This document shows positions 48,374 to 62,223 of a DNA stretch of 64,000 bases, piece by piece. Positions within the stretch are counted from its first letter, which is position 1. Every line of letters starts with the position of its first letter. The notes below the pieces were generated by a model that searched no databases, was not told the DNA's origin, and was given only the letters and a program-made list of their open reading frames with translations. The stretch spans positions 682,001-746,000 of the forward strand of contig NW_026570284.1 in assembly GCF_019649055.1 (NCBI RefSeq), given 5' to 3'. The translations under genes were made by a program, and so were the position numbers. The stretch comes from Paramacrobiotus metropolitanus (taxonomy: Eukaryota; Tardigrada; Eutardigrada; Parachela; Macrobiotidae).

Positions 48374-51300
48374 CTATTTTTCCAGTTCATCTCTGATCTG
48401 ATTATACAAATAATAAATAAAATCCACGTAAGACTGCTGCACGGCATTGACGCCTTTATCCTCCACCAGGAAGCGCCGGAACCAGTTCTCCTGCGTCGCG
48501 TCACCTTGGCGGACGATGGTCAAGCGCATGTGCAGCGGCCGCGTTGCCCGCGTTCGGTCAATAAAGCGTTTGATCCGATCGACCGCTGGATTTTTCGTTG
48601 CGCTAAGCACCAGGTCACCAACCTAAACGAAAATCAATGCTCAATTATTTCATGAAAATGTTAAGTATTTTCATGTTAATGAAAACTACTCTTATCACAA
48701 ACAACGGTTCTCGGTTTTTAATTTTTATACTCGCACGTCTAACTGTCAAACATATCAAAGAAATCATATACAAATTTTACTGCTGGCGTTGACCGCTAGC
48801 AAAAAATAATTCAAACGTATCAAGCAATTAATCATATAAAAATTTAACTGCTAGTGCTGACCGTTCGAAAAAATAATTTTATTCTGTTGAAACATTTAGT
48901 AGGCAATAGTCTAACCAGAAGGCAAATGATGCTACGTGCAGTCGTACTGAAAAACGAATGTTCTTCGGTAACAATGATAATTAACTTGCGTTTGTTCCCA
49001 GCGTATATAGTGTGGGCAATATCCGCTCATGAGGTTTCGCAAATCGTGCAGAACTGCAGATCACTGAATAATATCTCTGCTGAATTCGGAGACCATTCAC
49101 AATCAAGTTTTACCTTATCGACTTCGATTTGAGCGGTTGTGGGAGCTCCGAAAACATCCTGCAGAAACTGGCCGTCCACATTTCGTCCGACCCACAGAAA
49201 CATGCCGATGCTGTTCTCCAACAAGTAACAGCCGGTCTCTTGCATCTTTTCTTGTGTGCAGCGGATCTGTCTGAAATAGTCGGGATTCTCGGCCGTCACT
49301 TCATTGAGTACGTACAGCCGAGGATACAAGAAAGCTGTCGAGTGTTCAACAGGAAGGGCGTTGGCGTGAGCAATCAACCAGCTTCTGTCATCTGCTCCCA
49401 CATCGCTTCCTAAGTTAGAAAAATTATGGATAGTCAATCATCTGGATACCAAAAGCAGCAATACAATAAAAAATCTTCTTTGCAACGAAACCAAATGGCA
49501 GCAAAACGCGCTAAAAAGATAACTACAAGATGCACCAGAACTGCAAACGAAGTACTCTTCTAGAACACAAGCGTAAGTCCGCTATGACGCACAAGAAAGA
49601 AATGGAATGGTGCCCGGTTACCTGTTCCTGAGACAATATCGCTCCGTGATAAACAATTTGTATAGATCGGAAGCAATTTCAAACTCTCTGGTAAAACCAA
49701 CTGTCCGGCGGGCGTCTGAGAACTGCAGTGTTTCCGGTACGCCACCAGCATTTTGGTAGTGCGCTCCGCCAAACCCTCTCGAATCGCCGCAGGAGAAAAC
49801 TCGAACAATCCTTTAAGACCTGTAGAAGTATCAAATATGGAGGTTAAATAGAGCAATATCATGATGGTGTATAACCGTATGATTAGTCTAATGATATCTG
49901 GAGATTTTAGTATTTTTTGCTGTTACAGTGCGATTCTTTCGAAATTACCTTTGACCATAACTTTTTCAAGTTAATAAAGACAAGTACAAACAAAACGACA
50001 ATCTCATTAATCGGTTTGTCTGCTCTTGATACACGAATAAAAAAACGAACAGAATTCATAGCTAGCATATGTTAATGTTGCAACATCAAAAAACAAAAGA
50101 AACTTTAAAATGCCACGTTTCCGAACGTACTGTTCTTCATCATGAAGTTCATAATAACATCGATCTCAGCGCAGCGGTACATTTCAGGGAATTCGGTGGA
50201 GGCATTCAAGGCCAAGTTCATAACCCGCACTCGCCGTTGGGCGCTCAGACTGGTATAAAGAAGCGCGACCTAATCAAACAAATAACTGTAATAAGCGAAG
50301 GACGCACAGATGCTAACAAGCAATCAGACCTGTATATGCACAATAGACTTGTCTTCCAACTTGTCGTCATGTTTAATCTCGGCCAGAATGGCTTTTTCCG
50401 AATCCAACGCCGCTAGATGAACTTCCGTCGTGTTCGGCATGTACATGTTGCCAAAGTAATCTGTCGGCCGCACACCGGCATTGGTTCGCACTCGCATCAC
50501 GGCATCGAAAGCGATATTCCGTTTCAGATCATGCCGAAGATCCCACAAAAACCGATTCCCGTCTTTATCAGGCTGAAACGCAAAACCAAATACTTTTTTC
50601 CAAATTTCACCAAGGCTTCTTTTTAATCCAGGACAACAGAACATTAAAAAGTAAATTTACATCGACCAAAATTTCACGGAAATCTCGGTGCACTAACCTG
50701 GAAGAAATTATACTTGTAGATTTGACCGCCAGTCATGCGCGACACCTCCCCGATAGTGGCCACATCCACATACTGGTTCGGAAAGAGAAACAGATCCACG
50801 CAGCATCCCACACTGACACACTCTTCGCCCAGTTTACTGTAGTCAGGGATTTGCGGCTTCAGCAAGGTTTTCTCCTTGTCCGTACCTAGCAGTGTTCGGT
50901 CCTCTCGATTCTTCAGTTTGCCTGGAGCATCCAACACCGGAAGGGAGAAGTTGAAGACAAACAATTTACCCGGGCATCCCGCCGCCTAAAAAATTCAAAA
51001 AATTTTCCCGTCAATAAAGTTAAGCTGAATATTTTTAGAACATGCCAAACTAAAACGTCAGCAACGCACTTCGAGAGCTCTCATTCCGGACTGTATCACA
51101 GGATAAAGAATGGTGTCGGTTTCACGACTGTTTGCAAAGATCTGAGGGATGTACTCAAGGAGTGAGTCCAGCATTTTTCCACTCTCCTCCAGTTTCACCA
51201 GAAAGCCATCCACAATAGGGACGAACATATCCGTAAAATCATTCACCGTCATCATACTGGGTTTATTCAGATTAGCCTGCAAAAAAATAAACTGGTAAAA

Positions 51301-54300
51301 AACTGAAATTTCCCAGTAAACTGCCGAATTAACGATACCGTTAGAGGACAAAAAATGCACCGATTGGTGTAAAAATGTGAAGCCAAAAATGCGATAAAGT
51401 AAGAGTAACAGATAGCGATTAGCGAAAACAATAATATGGTGGAAATGTTAGTAACAAGAGGGATACAAGGTAGATTCTACCTATATCAAGAACTGCAAAA
51501 ATTTGAGTCAACTTTTACCTTCAGATTAAAAAAGTGGACGCTATCGCTGAATGTCGCAAAGCCAACCCGCAGCTTCGAATCCTGCCCCGTTGTCTCGACC
51601 GGCAAAAGCGACTCTAGTTCATTCCGCAACATGTTGCACACCATCCCAACAAATCCCGAGGAAATGGCCCGGTAACTGACATCGATCATGAAGATAAATG
51701 CCGGTGGTTCGGGCAGTTTCTCATGCTTGCAGTAATCTTTCGTGGCAAGAAACTCATATGTTCCCAAGCACAATTCCGGTCGCTGCATCATATCAACACG
51801 ACGTCCCTCCGAATCAAGGTACTGGAAGTAATGCTGCGGAACTTCCGTCGCCACAAAGCAGAATGGACATTGAAACCTACGGGGATGAAATCAGAATCAA
51901 ACAAAAAGCAACGCTAGCAAGCCAGATAGCAAATTTATAGGATCTGACGCGTAAATAAAATCTGTCACTAACTTAACAGAAAAGCACAACGTCAAACACT
52001 AGAAACAATGAATAACATATTTGTAAATTAGATGCAAAACAGAACGATAATAAACGTTAAAGGATTTTAAAGCAGAAGGATAATATAATATTGTTCGGGT
52101 ATTATGGCACTGATTTTTTAAATTTTATACTTTCTGCCGCCGTCGATGAACTTCATATAAGGCGACATGTACGCTTTGCACCGATTACACCGAACGGGAC
52201 CCTGATCTCCGTGGTACACAATGGGGATCTGGGGACTGTCCGCCGGCAACCTATAATCGTCCGGAAAAAAGTTTCAATTTTATCAATACCAAAATTGTTT
52301 CACATCACGGAAGACATACTCTGCCATGGGCTGCATATGAAGAACAAACGGTATTCCCGACTCTTTGAGCAAATTGGTGGTGGCCGGCGCCACATAGAGG
52401 GATGACCGCAGCAACTCCGGGATGGTGTTGCCCATATCGCGACTAGGGGCTTTTGTCGTCACCAGCGGCGGTAGTACCGATGCTAAACGACTCTCAAAGT
52501 ACTGGCCACCGTTGTTATTTATGTCTCTGTCCAGGACGTCAATCTAAAAAAACAAATACTGGTCATTCATTGTTTCTCTTGGGTTGACGAAATCAGTGGT
52601 ACGCACAACACTCGGCAATCCGTCATTCGTTAAACCACCACTCGGGCCGGCGCCTGGTTTCCTTGCTCCTTGACCCATAAATGGAGCTGAACCCATGGGA
52701 GGCACACCGGGACCCTGCTGAATATAGGAAATAATATTAGAAATCATCAGCACACTGCTGTAAATAAAACGGAAATAAACATAAAAAATGACATAAATCA
52801 AATTTATTGTCAGACAGTTGTTAATTAACAATAACAAAGTGAAAACTTTTAATCAGTAAATGCTACTTAACTGTTACATTAGTCTAAGTACTTAGCTGTT
52901 ACATTAATGTAAAATAAATTAATTTCAAAATATTAACAGTTTTCAGTACTTACCATAAACTGCTGCTGTCCGTTCATCATGGGCGGAGCACCCGGGAATG
53001 CTCCAGGGAATCCGACCGGCGGAGGCTGTGCGTTGGGTGGATACATTCCACCGGGCATGCCGCCTGGAGGAGCACCCGCACCACCATACTGGCCAGCTCC
53101 GGGTGGTCCCGGTGGCGGGTACATCCCCGGAGGTTGACCAGTCGGTGCCCCCGATCCCGGTGGCGGATACATCCCCGGGGGTGGTCCTCCTGGTGCCCCG
53201 GCAAACTGATTCTGTTGAAGCATGGGCGGAGGAGCGCTGTATCCTTCAGGCGCATTCCCATACCCCGATGGTGAATACATCCCTCCAGCCGGCGGCGGAA
53301 CAGCGCCAAATGGCGGTTGCATTCCTTGCGGGGTATTGGCTTGCTGAGGAAAGGTTTGGGGAGCTGCATTCATATTCGGAGGCATGGCTCCGTAGGGAAA
53401 ACCACCGCCCATGGAGGGCGCAGGGCCGGTGGAAGGCGCGCCGCTCGGTGCGGAGAGGGCAGCGGGGTGGGAAGGCGCGAAATTTGGCGCCGAATGATGC
53501 TGCTCGTGATGCTGGTGGTCGTTGACGGCGTTGGGTTGTGCCCAGGGCTGATTGTGAGGGGTCATGTCGGGCTGGGAGAACGGTTTAGCACCCGTTGGCG
53601 AAGGCTGGGTGAGTGCTCCAGGAGGGCCAACGGGTGGACCATTGGCGAAACGTGGAGCTTGGGGGAATCTGGGTAGAGCACCAGGATTTTGCTGAAAAAT
53701 AAAAGTCGTAAATAAATATATACTTCAATCAGGATCAATTTTCCTCACTTGAAACATGTTTAATATATTTTAGGATGCTTCTTAAGCCTAGAAACATGTA
53801 TTAGAGTCACTTTCCTTGCCCACCGGATAATGTGATTAAAGCGTTATGAACATACGAGAAAATTCGTAAAAGCAAAGATTACTGGTATCTGTCAAAAAAT
53901 GGTAAAAAATGCCTTAACTTCTAAAATTTTGCAATTTTCACAGCAATCTGCGGAAACCACTTTCAAATCGAAAAAGTAAAATTGCGAAGCACAGCAGAAG
54001 TATACAACGCTGAAACTAACCATTCCATTTCACGTTCCATACCTCTTGATTTTGTTTTTCATACTTTCAGCTTTCTAAGTATTTTTTAGCGTAGGTAGTT
54101 ACTAGTTACGATTAATTCCCGACAAATTGCATGATTTAACAAGAAATATTTCTGTTCGCAATTACCCCAATCAGACAAAAAAAAAGAATGGAAAACAAAA
54201 AATTTTAAAAAATCCAGAAACTTACTGCAGTATTAAGCGGCTGTGGCGCAGCAGCGCTATTCGGAAACGAAGGCGTCGCGGGTCGCATCGGCCCATTAGC

Positions 54301-54684
54301 CTGTCCAGGTGCAGGGCCCGGGGTAAACTGGGGCATTCGCGACTGAGGAAGAGGCACATTGGGATTGGAAAGCGCCGGGCTGGGTTTCGCCATCGGCGCT
54401 GACATCGCTGGTGCAAACTGCGGAGCACCGTGCTGCGACGTCATCGCAGGGGCCATACCGCGGGGCACCGCCGCCGGATTCGGGGGCAGCATGTGGGGTG
54501 CACCGTCCGGGCGTATATTCATATTCCCGAATTGATTGTTCATATTCTGCATGCCTGTCTGAAACTGGGGATTAAACGACGGCGCCGTCTGGGACTGCAG
54601 TGGAGTCTTCTGGAAACTCGGCGGCTGCGGCAGTCCATTGGGGACGGCAGCCGGAGCGCCGGATGGCTGCGGCGCGGGATACAT
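48374..54684 (-). CDS. SEC24: SEC24 (C/D type) COPII coat cargo-binding subunit
   Basis: Thirteen exons (high to low): 54684-54226, 53691-52954, 52717 to about 52589, 52543-52320, 52250-52131, 51876-51519, 51276-51070, 50985-50698, 50572-50330, 50269-50131, 49819-49622, 49409-49114, 48622-48374; about 1215 residues. Residues 1-400 are a Pro/Gly/Gln/Met-rich disordered tail. The zinc finger has C538, C541, C560, C563 (VRCNRCKAYM, FQCPFC). The trunk begins PPAFIFMIDVSY, followed by the beta-sandwich, helical and gelsolin-like regions (GMFLWVGRNVDG), ending SYVDFIYYLYNQIRDELEK. Sequence features (DLFLFPNQYVDVAT, GFDAVMRVRT-like AFDAVMRVRT) favour SEC24C/D. It selects cargo at ER exit sites as a partner of SEC23. 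Exon 3's donor is uncertain: the only in-phase choice seen leaves a 45-nt intron. The in-frame codons before 54684 lack an ATG and follow a stop. Confidence 0.93.
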
Positions 54685-57401
54685 GGTGTGGGAGAGTGTC
54701 GCAGGGATCGAGGAATTAACCGTGGAATCCACAGGGCATCAACAACAGAGAGAGGTGTGCGATACAGTTTGGCTCCTGGCTATCAGATGGTGACGTGTCA
54801 GCAGTTCACTGTAGGAATACTGCAGCACAGGGATACAAGGCGCATAGATTCAGAAAAGACTGGGCGATTTCTGTGATTGTGTTGTACGATTATAAACGAT
54901 TTAATTGGCATATAAAATAGTAGCATAAAGATAAAATCAGAAAAATTACAAACCAAAGGGAGAGAATTTATTTGTAAAACACATGTGCGAAAATGTTTTG
55001 GGAAAAATCGAATAGCAGAAACCTACACGCTGTCACTTTAATCAGGCCAGCGTTTGCCACTGCATTCTGCAAGTCTGCAATAACAGCACTCTGAGAATAT
55101 GCGCTTGGTATACTACGCTGGACTTCTTACATCATCCCGCAGGCGGTTGCCGGTTGGCACTAACTGATTGTGTTTGTGTGACTACGCACTGGGCAGTGGG
55201 CACTGGACAGTGGGCACTTTCGGTTTGTAAGAAAACATTGATAGCAATCACATACCTATTTATTATGAACTTTATAATTTGATGATAGTCACATCTAGAA
55301 TTATAATAAATTTGTAACAGAGTATAAAAATAGTACTTCCAAATCAAAGATTGCCAGACTAAAGCAAAATTATTATCATGATGTACTTATGTACGTACTT
55401 ACTACCCTAGGATTAAACAGCGTACTTTGTATGTACTTCGAAGTGTTCGAAATCCATTCCCAATCTAGCCATTTAACATAAATATGCAAAAATATTTGTT
55501 GAAATAAATTTTCTTAAAACTAAATAATTTAATACAGTAGAAGATTTAGACATTTCTTTTAAACTGTTAAGTTATTTGTCTGTATTTTCGGAAGAGGACA
55601 TCTAATGTGAATCAGACTGTCAAAACTGATACTTTATGGCGATAACGATCCCGGCCCTCTTTTAAAACAATCTATCTATGAATTAAACATCTCTTATATT
55701 CTTTTAACTGTGTCCATCTATAAGTGCTTTATGCATATACTGTAGATAAGTAGATTATGCTTATTAAGCTTATTATTACTCTACTTTACTCTTACGTTAG
55801 TACCATCCGAAGATTTTTTCTTGTTCCTTTTGAACTTCCGCAATCAGCGCAGTGCGCATGCCGGCATCAGTGGCGTATTATCTACATTTAAATATCTATA
55901 AACATTTCTGTACGACTGTATAAGTACCTAAATCGTAAATACCTATATGCAGGAGTACAACACTTAAGTAAAGTACATTTAGAATACCTCCACATGACTC
56001 AGGAAATATATTTTGCGGTAAAGGTATTTTTTGGAAACGTGCACCATACTGCCATGCCCTTAACTAAACGCAGTTAAAATTTGCTTGTGAACTGCGATAT
56101 TTCTTATTACGAAAAAGGTTTAATTGTGTTTAATTGTTCAACAACCGGCAAATATCGAAAATTGCGCCATTTGGCGTAAACCTTTATTGAGTTCCGTATG
56201 CTGTTGTGCGGCGAAAAACCCCTCCTAAAAATTAGACGAAAAGGCACGCATAACCTATTCTTTTTTCAAAGTTTGTGAACAAAACTTGTGCAACGCAAGC
56301 AACAATAAGGTAAAAGACCGCTTGCTCTCCTACTTAAGGCATGAATCTTTTTTTGTATTTCTATTTTTGGTATTTTATATTTTTTTTGTATTCGTAGTAC
56401 AGTATTACTTACAATGTAACAATACCATAATGATATTTTGACCATGAGAATCTATACAGTACCCGCACATCCAGTTTGCAGCTGTTGCTTGCGTACAGAT
56501 CTGCCCGGTATTCCTGCTAATATATTCATAATCATATTATTCCGCCATATTATAATAAAATTGTCGATCTTTCATACTACATAACGACTTCGTATAACTG
56601 CGACCAGTACTATACTACATAATAACACTCTTTAATTGTGTTCTTTTGTGTGATAGCAGCTTCTAATAACTATCATCTCGTTTTGCAATTTGCATCGTCC
56701 TCATCACAAGATGATGTGCGGCGTTCGGAAAACGCCCAGCTCTGCGGTTTCCACGAGCGCGCTGACAAAGAATAATAATGCTGCAATGCGTATGCCGGGT
56801 AGTAATAACAGTGCCGCAGCCGCGCATCCATCATCGTTAATACCGCTGTTTGGCTCGCCAGTACAGTATAATAATTCCAATCTTCACGACCACGCACTTT
56901 AGCCTCTTTAGCACTTTTACTTCTCCCCAAATCACAAAGCTCTCTATTGTGGAAAATAATATATCGCACTCTTCAATAAGGCAAACAAAATATTACCCAT
57001 TCTCAATTCTGCGCACAGGCAGCACAGCAACAATCTGCAGCTATATAATCACAAGCGCGCACGATTCGGTATTGGTAAGCATCGGCTTGTAACAATAAAA
57101 ACTGCCGGCTTTCTTTAGCGTAGCGGATGCGCTTGACCAAGAGCTGTAACAGCTGATAGAGGATCGTCAGGCGGAGACGCGTAGAGCGGTGAAATTACGA
57201 CACAGCATTCGGCAATATAATCAGAAATCATAAAAGCGTAAAGTGATAAAAGTCTTCACCCAATAATATAAAAGTGTGTACAGGTACTGGTTAAGTGATT
57301 CGCACAGCAGGTGGCCAACAAGTCGTTTCATGGCGGGGAAAGATTTAATATCTCGACGCAGCCAGCAACGGATTCAAAACGTATCAGTTGACCGCAGCGA
57401 A
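54685..57401. other. AT-rich spacer between SEC24 and CRIP-like gene
   Basis: Should contain the SEC24 promoter and the 3' end of the CRIP-like gene. A 14-bp unit (CACTGGGCAGTGGG, then CACTGGACAGTGGG) is repeated at 55187-55214. Otherwise AT-rich sequence with no recognised gene except the doubtful frame at 56711-56902. Confidence 0.45.
56711..56902 (+). CDS. doubtful small low-complexity reading frame
   Basis: About 63 codons from an ATG ATG pair to a TAG, rich in Asn, Ser, Ala and Met (TKNNNAAMRMPGSNNSAAAA), locally GC-richer than the flanks. No domain and no partner exon; an equally long frame runs on the other strand (56673-56969). It may be chance, or an untranslated part of the neighbouring gene. 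Confidence 0.2.
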   Translation: MMCGVRKTPSSAVSTSALTKNNNAAMRMPGSNNSAAAAHPSSLIPLFGSPVQYNNSNLHDHAL

Positions 57402-58936
57402 TTAATGATCGGAAGTTGATTTATCCGATGGATTGGCATTGTCGTACACGAAGCTTCCAACTGTTCCACGAGCCATTCCGCAACCTAAATAAACAGACCC
57501 GGCGACAAAAGAACATCACCATAATTTTTCTGTATTACAAAATTGAGAGCTTTACAGAGCAGTGCGCCAATTAAGCAGTTATAATCAGAATAAACAGGTC
57601 GAAAATTTGCAAATATGACAAACCATATTACGACGATTACGACTATATAAGCTGTGATTAGTCTATAGTATTCATTCTTTCCGGATGTTTGGCTATCGAA
57701 TAATTCTGCAAAGTTCGCGAAATTATTGTTATCAGCATCAACACAAACACTTGAATAACAGCGAGGAATTTGGCAAAACTTAGCACGTCCAACACTGATT
57801 CCTCAGTTTAAAACATTTTACGATAAATGTTAGCTGTTTTTTCTTCTTATTAAACGCTTACCTTGAGGGCCAAAGAGCGCTTGATAGCACGGCACATTAC
57901 AGTACGGTCTTCCTTCGTGCTGTATAAACAATAAAAAAACAAAAAATTACAATAAGACACTTGAAGGAAAAACAGTGAAACTAGTGAAGTGCCCGGGGTG
58001 GCACACCAACACACACGCTTGTCTGACCTCCGAGTGCTGGCCGGGTGAAAGGGTTTTCGAGCAGCGCTCACATCGCAGACACTCCCGATGCCAGTCCTTT
58101 CCCATTGAAGTGCGCCGTTCAGCTAAACAAACAATAAACAACTTGACAAAATATATATATGACAGGATTCCGCAATGAAAAATCAATTCCGCATATTCGG
58201 ATTGATGAGTTTACTTTTCGTCATTAATACGCTTTTTATGACATTTTGTACGTCACATGATACTCGTATTTTCTTGTTTGCCGAAAGAAAGCCTAAAGGG
58301 GTGGTAAAGAAAGAAAGGCTCAGACTTTGATTGCATTTCATGAAATTATTGCCTTAATCGCTCCTAATGCATTATGTTAGTCAATGCAAATGTGTCTCCC
58401 GGGAGAAACATTTCCGCTCAATTTATGATTTTACGAAATTTCAAATTGCGTTAATGCACAAAATCTGCCGGCTTTTGCAAAAAAGTCATATTCAAATTTT
58501 AAGGGATAGTAATAGTGAAGTTAGTCATTTATAATTTCATGCTTATCATATCAAAAACTTTTACGATTATTGCATAATGGAGCTACCGGTGAAATTTGAC
58601 CGCCCCCTCTTGCCCGCGTATGCTGGCTTATCAGTGAGTTATGCAATTATCATAATCCCCAACCGCAAAATAATTTTACGAAGACTGAAACTGTAACAGT
58701 GTAACGCAAAGAAATACTACACTGTATTTGAAACTCTGGAAATAAATAATTTTTTATGGCGCGCGCACGGTGATACCGGCGAACAGCACCGTCGTCGCAT
58801 AAGAAGAATAATCAATAAACAGATTTAAGGACGCATAAAAGCACGTGATAGTAACTCTTTCCAAGAAAACTTGGGAAAACACATCCACTTTCTTACCGAA
58901 ATACACCTCCTTGCTGCAGCGTGGACACTTGGGCAT
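57402..58936 (-). CDS. CRIP-like single-LIM-domain protein
   Basis: Exons (high to low) 58936-58897, 58122-58028, 57919-57862, 57484-57402; 276 nt, 91 residues. The LIM domain is residues 4-56 with zinc ligands C4, C7, H25, C28, C31, C34, C52, C56. It is very close to cysteine-rich protein CRIP1 ([58 protein letters not shown]). After the LIM domain comes a Gly-rich stretch and a hydrophilic tail ([12 protein letters not shown]) longer than in CRIP1. CRIP proteins are small zinc-binding adaptors; the partners are unknown. All four junctions keep frame with GT-AG sites. Confidence 0.92.
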
Positions 58937-59684
58937 TTTGATGAATTAAGTTTAAATCCTGGTAAAGGTAATCCTGGAGATTCGGTACGAAATTACGAGT
59001 GTAATACTGTACTGGCAAACAAAATGGCAATCGACACAGGATTACGCACGGGAATGTACTATTTCAGCACAATTTTCTCCGTCGATCCAAGAGGCGGATA
59101 CGAAAATTAACAGCTGACGGTGGTCAGCGATAACACACTGCCGTGAGAACGGACCGTTTTTCACGTTGTCAGTATTCCACGCTGGTCTGGTTTTAGCCGC
59201 TAATTGAGGATAATTACGCAGCGGCAAATGGTCGTAGCACAATTTTTCAAGACTTGTTGAGAATAAACTTTGAAACCGCAGAAAAGCCAGGTTAGGCAGG
59301 TTTTCAAAGCAGTCCGATTATTCCGTTATGTTCTGCACAGGCGGTAATAGTTTAAACTGCCAACCGTTGAACAAAAACGATCGTACAGCACGTTGTATGT
59401 ACGTTGTGAAATCTCTGTGCGGCGATACAACGGCAGGTTCTTCGCAAGTCGTATTAAAGATAAACCGATACTCCTATCGCAAGTCGTAAACGTTGCGGTG
59501 ATAATGCTTTTCCAATCCAAAAAGATTGCCAATCCCCAGCGCCGGAGCAACAAAAATAAGATTTTTAGTCAGCTCCTACAGTACTTTTATCCAGAACTCA
59601 CTTTTACCAAAATTCAATTCTTCAGTTAAAATTGGCCATCATTCTGAAAGATACCGCAGTCACCGCTGAAGTCTCAACCGACGA
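58937..59684. other. upstream region of CRIP-like gene
   Basis: Presumed promoter and leader of the minus-strand CRIP-like gene. No exon recognised in the short frames at 59042-59242 and 59326-59629. Confidence 0.45.
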
Positions 59685-61592
59685 GACTCGGTTGACACGA
59701 AAATTTTGGGCTCCCAGTGCACCGTAGACTCTATGGTATAAGAAAAACCGCCCTAGAAATCTTCTACCCAATCCTGCTCACCACCACCAACCAATCCGAA
59801 TTGCGCACAAGTGGTCAGTACTTCATTGCTAGCCCTATAATTCAAGAGCTTATTACGCGTGACATTCAACTAAAATAATAAAATCGAAATAATAAAAACT
59901 TTTCTGAATAAAAACATAACATTTTATTAGCAGAGATGAAATATCAGCCACAACTGCACTCAAATTTCCCATTAACTAACAAAGTGAAAAGCGTCGAGAA
60001 GGAGCATGTATGCGAGAAGGACTCGTAATTGAAAAATATTATGAATTTTTTTGTAAAGTCATATACATAAATAATTTTCATTTGCATAGATGATGTTAAG
60101 TTAAAGAACATCAGATTTTATTTATTTAAGGAGAAACAAATAAGAACCGTTCAGTATATTCTGATCAATTCTAATATACTGTGCAAGAAAATAACGACAG
60201 CATTCTCTACGACTACGAAAGAAGCATAAGTACTGTATTCCAATCACAAAAACAAAGTTTTTACTACAGGCCGTACATTGAGGTGTACTTCCGGCTGCAC
60301 GTTAAGTAAAACTACAAGCTGAACATTAGGCTATACTACAGGCATTCTTACTAACTAAACTTAGTGCACTACAGGTTAAACTACATGTCATACACCAAAT
60401 TGTGCTATAGGCTGTACTACAGGTTGTACTACAGGCAGTACATTATGCAAAGGAGTGCACGCCGGACTATGGAAATAATGCACAAGATATCACCAAAGCA
60501 GCGGCATGGATAGATTCTTGGTACGCAATAAAAAGGTGTTAATGAATTTAAGCGGTGCATCGGGCCGTACCAAAAACAAAAGTAAATCCTATAACAAATT
60601 AATAAAAGGACAGACGCCTGGCTTATCTATTCTTTCGTCCACCAGTTTTATTTTTACGCTAATGTGATTCTAATGCTTTAAATGATTCTGATGTGATTAA
60701 ATATAATCAAGAAAAATATGTATTTTTTATTAATGTCCTTTTAATAATATTTGTGATTGGACATAATTAAGAATATTCATGATGCTTAGCCGATATCATC
60801 TGCATTATGTCCATAGTCCGGCGTGCGCTCCTTTGCCTAATGTGCTGGCTGTAGTACAACCTGTAGTACAGCCCGTAGTACAGTCTGGTGTATGACCTGT
60901 AGTTTAACCTGTAGTGCACTAAGTTTACTTAGTAGAAATGCCTGTAGTACAGCCTAATGTTCAGATTGTAGTTTTACTTAACGTACAGCCTGAAATACAC
61001 CTCAATGTGCGGCCTGTAGTAAAAACTTTGTTTCCTTGTGACTGGGACGCGTATGCTGCTTTCGTATGCATAAAATCCTGCCGTTATTTCTTTGCAGAGA
61101 ATAATAAAATTTATCAGGATATACTGAACAGTTTTTTTTTAGTTTTCTGTGAATAATTAAAAATCTGATGTGCTTAAACTCATTATCACCTGTGAATATA
61201 ATACTTAACATTACCTCAGTGTATCACTAAAAAAATTCATAACCCTTTTTAGTTAATATTTATATTCCTTCTCGTCGATTTTCAGCATTTCAGTTAATGG
61301 GAAATGTGAAAGCACTATCTCTGATATTTCATCTCTGCTAATGGAATATTTTTAGAAAAATGTATTGTTTCGAATTCATTTTAGTTGATAGTCACAAATA
61401 ATAAACGCTAGAATTCTAAGTACTGGAGCAGTTAATAATCTGGACTGGAGTACTACTACTGACCAGCTGTGCGCAATTCGGATTGGTTGGGTGGTAGTGA
61501 GCAGGATTGGGTAGCCGCTTTCTAGGGCGGTTTTCCTTATACCATGGAGTCTACGGTGCACTGCGTGCCCAAAATTTTTGTGTGACTCGGTT
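59685..61592. mobile_element. large imperfect inverted repeat (foldback-type element)
   Basis: Left arm about 59685-60520 and right arm about 60765-61592 are reverse complements with moderate divergence. Examples: AAAATTTTGGGC at 59701 and GCCCAAAATTTTT at 61568; CCGAATTGCGCACA on the left and TGTGCGCAATTCGG on the right; GCCGGACTATGG and CCATAGTCCGGC near the centre. The inner parts carry repeated TGTAGTACAGCC-like units. No coding and no target duplication could be confirmed. It is probably a foldback DNA transposon or MITE-like relic; a simple palindromic duplication is the alternative. Confidence 0.75.
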
Positions 61593-62223
61593 GAGTGTAT
61601 GCGTACGTCCCACCCAGTGGGTGGCGCCTACAAGATTAGCAATGCGCACGGTCGGCTTTTGTTTCCGGCACCGGAAACAACCGGATTATTCCACTTCCAG
61701 CACGTTGTCAAACTTTAAAAAATTAAGATGCTAAATATTCAAACCGTCCCAATCTGCAGAAAAAAATCCATCGGAATTTCTGTAATTAGCACACCGTTTG
61801 AAAAACAAAATAAAAATAATATTGTTAGCGTACAAAGTACAAAAACAACCGCGCCTAGAAGCATCTCCTACCGCCGCAGAGTTGCCAGTTCCCTATAAAA
61901 TCTTGTAGGGTTTTGCGGTTTTTGTTTGTAGTTTTGGAATCACTCAAACAGTGGCTACAGTGTCGGACTGCGGTAGTCTCGGAATTTAATATCGGAATTT
62001 CACTGAAGTGGAATATTTTTGCAGTTTTTTTAACGTCGTATTTCATATTGGTTGTTGATAACGAACAACAGTAAGGGCCATTTGGAAACCAACTTTGGAA
62101 CAAGTTAAGTATAAATTGGTACACTGTGATCTCTGCAGGCAGAATCTTGTTTTTGGTCGACTGAGCAAGGAGCTGTGCGAAGCACGACAAATATACACAG
62201 TCGATCATCGCTCAACAATCGGT

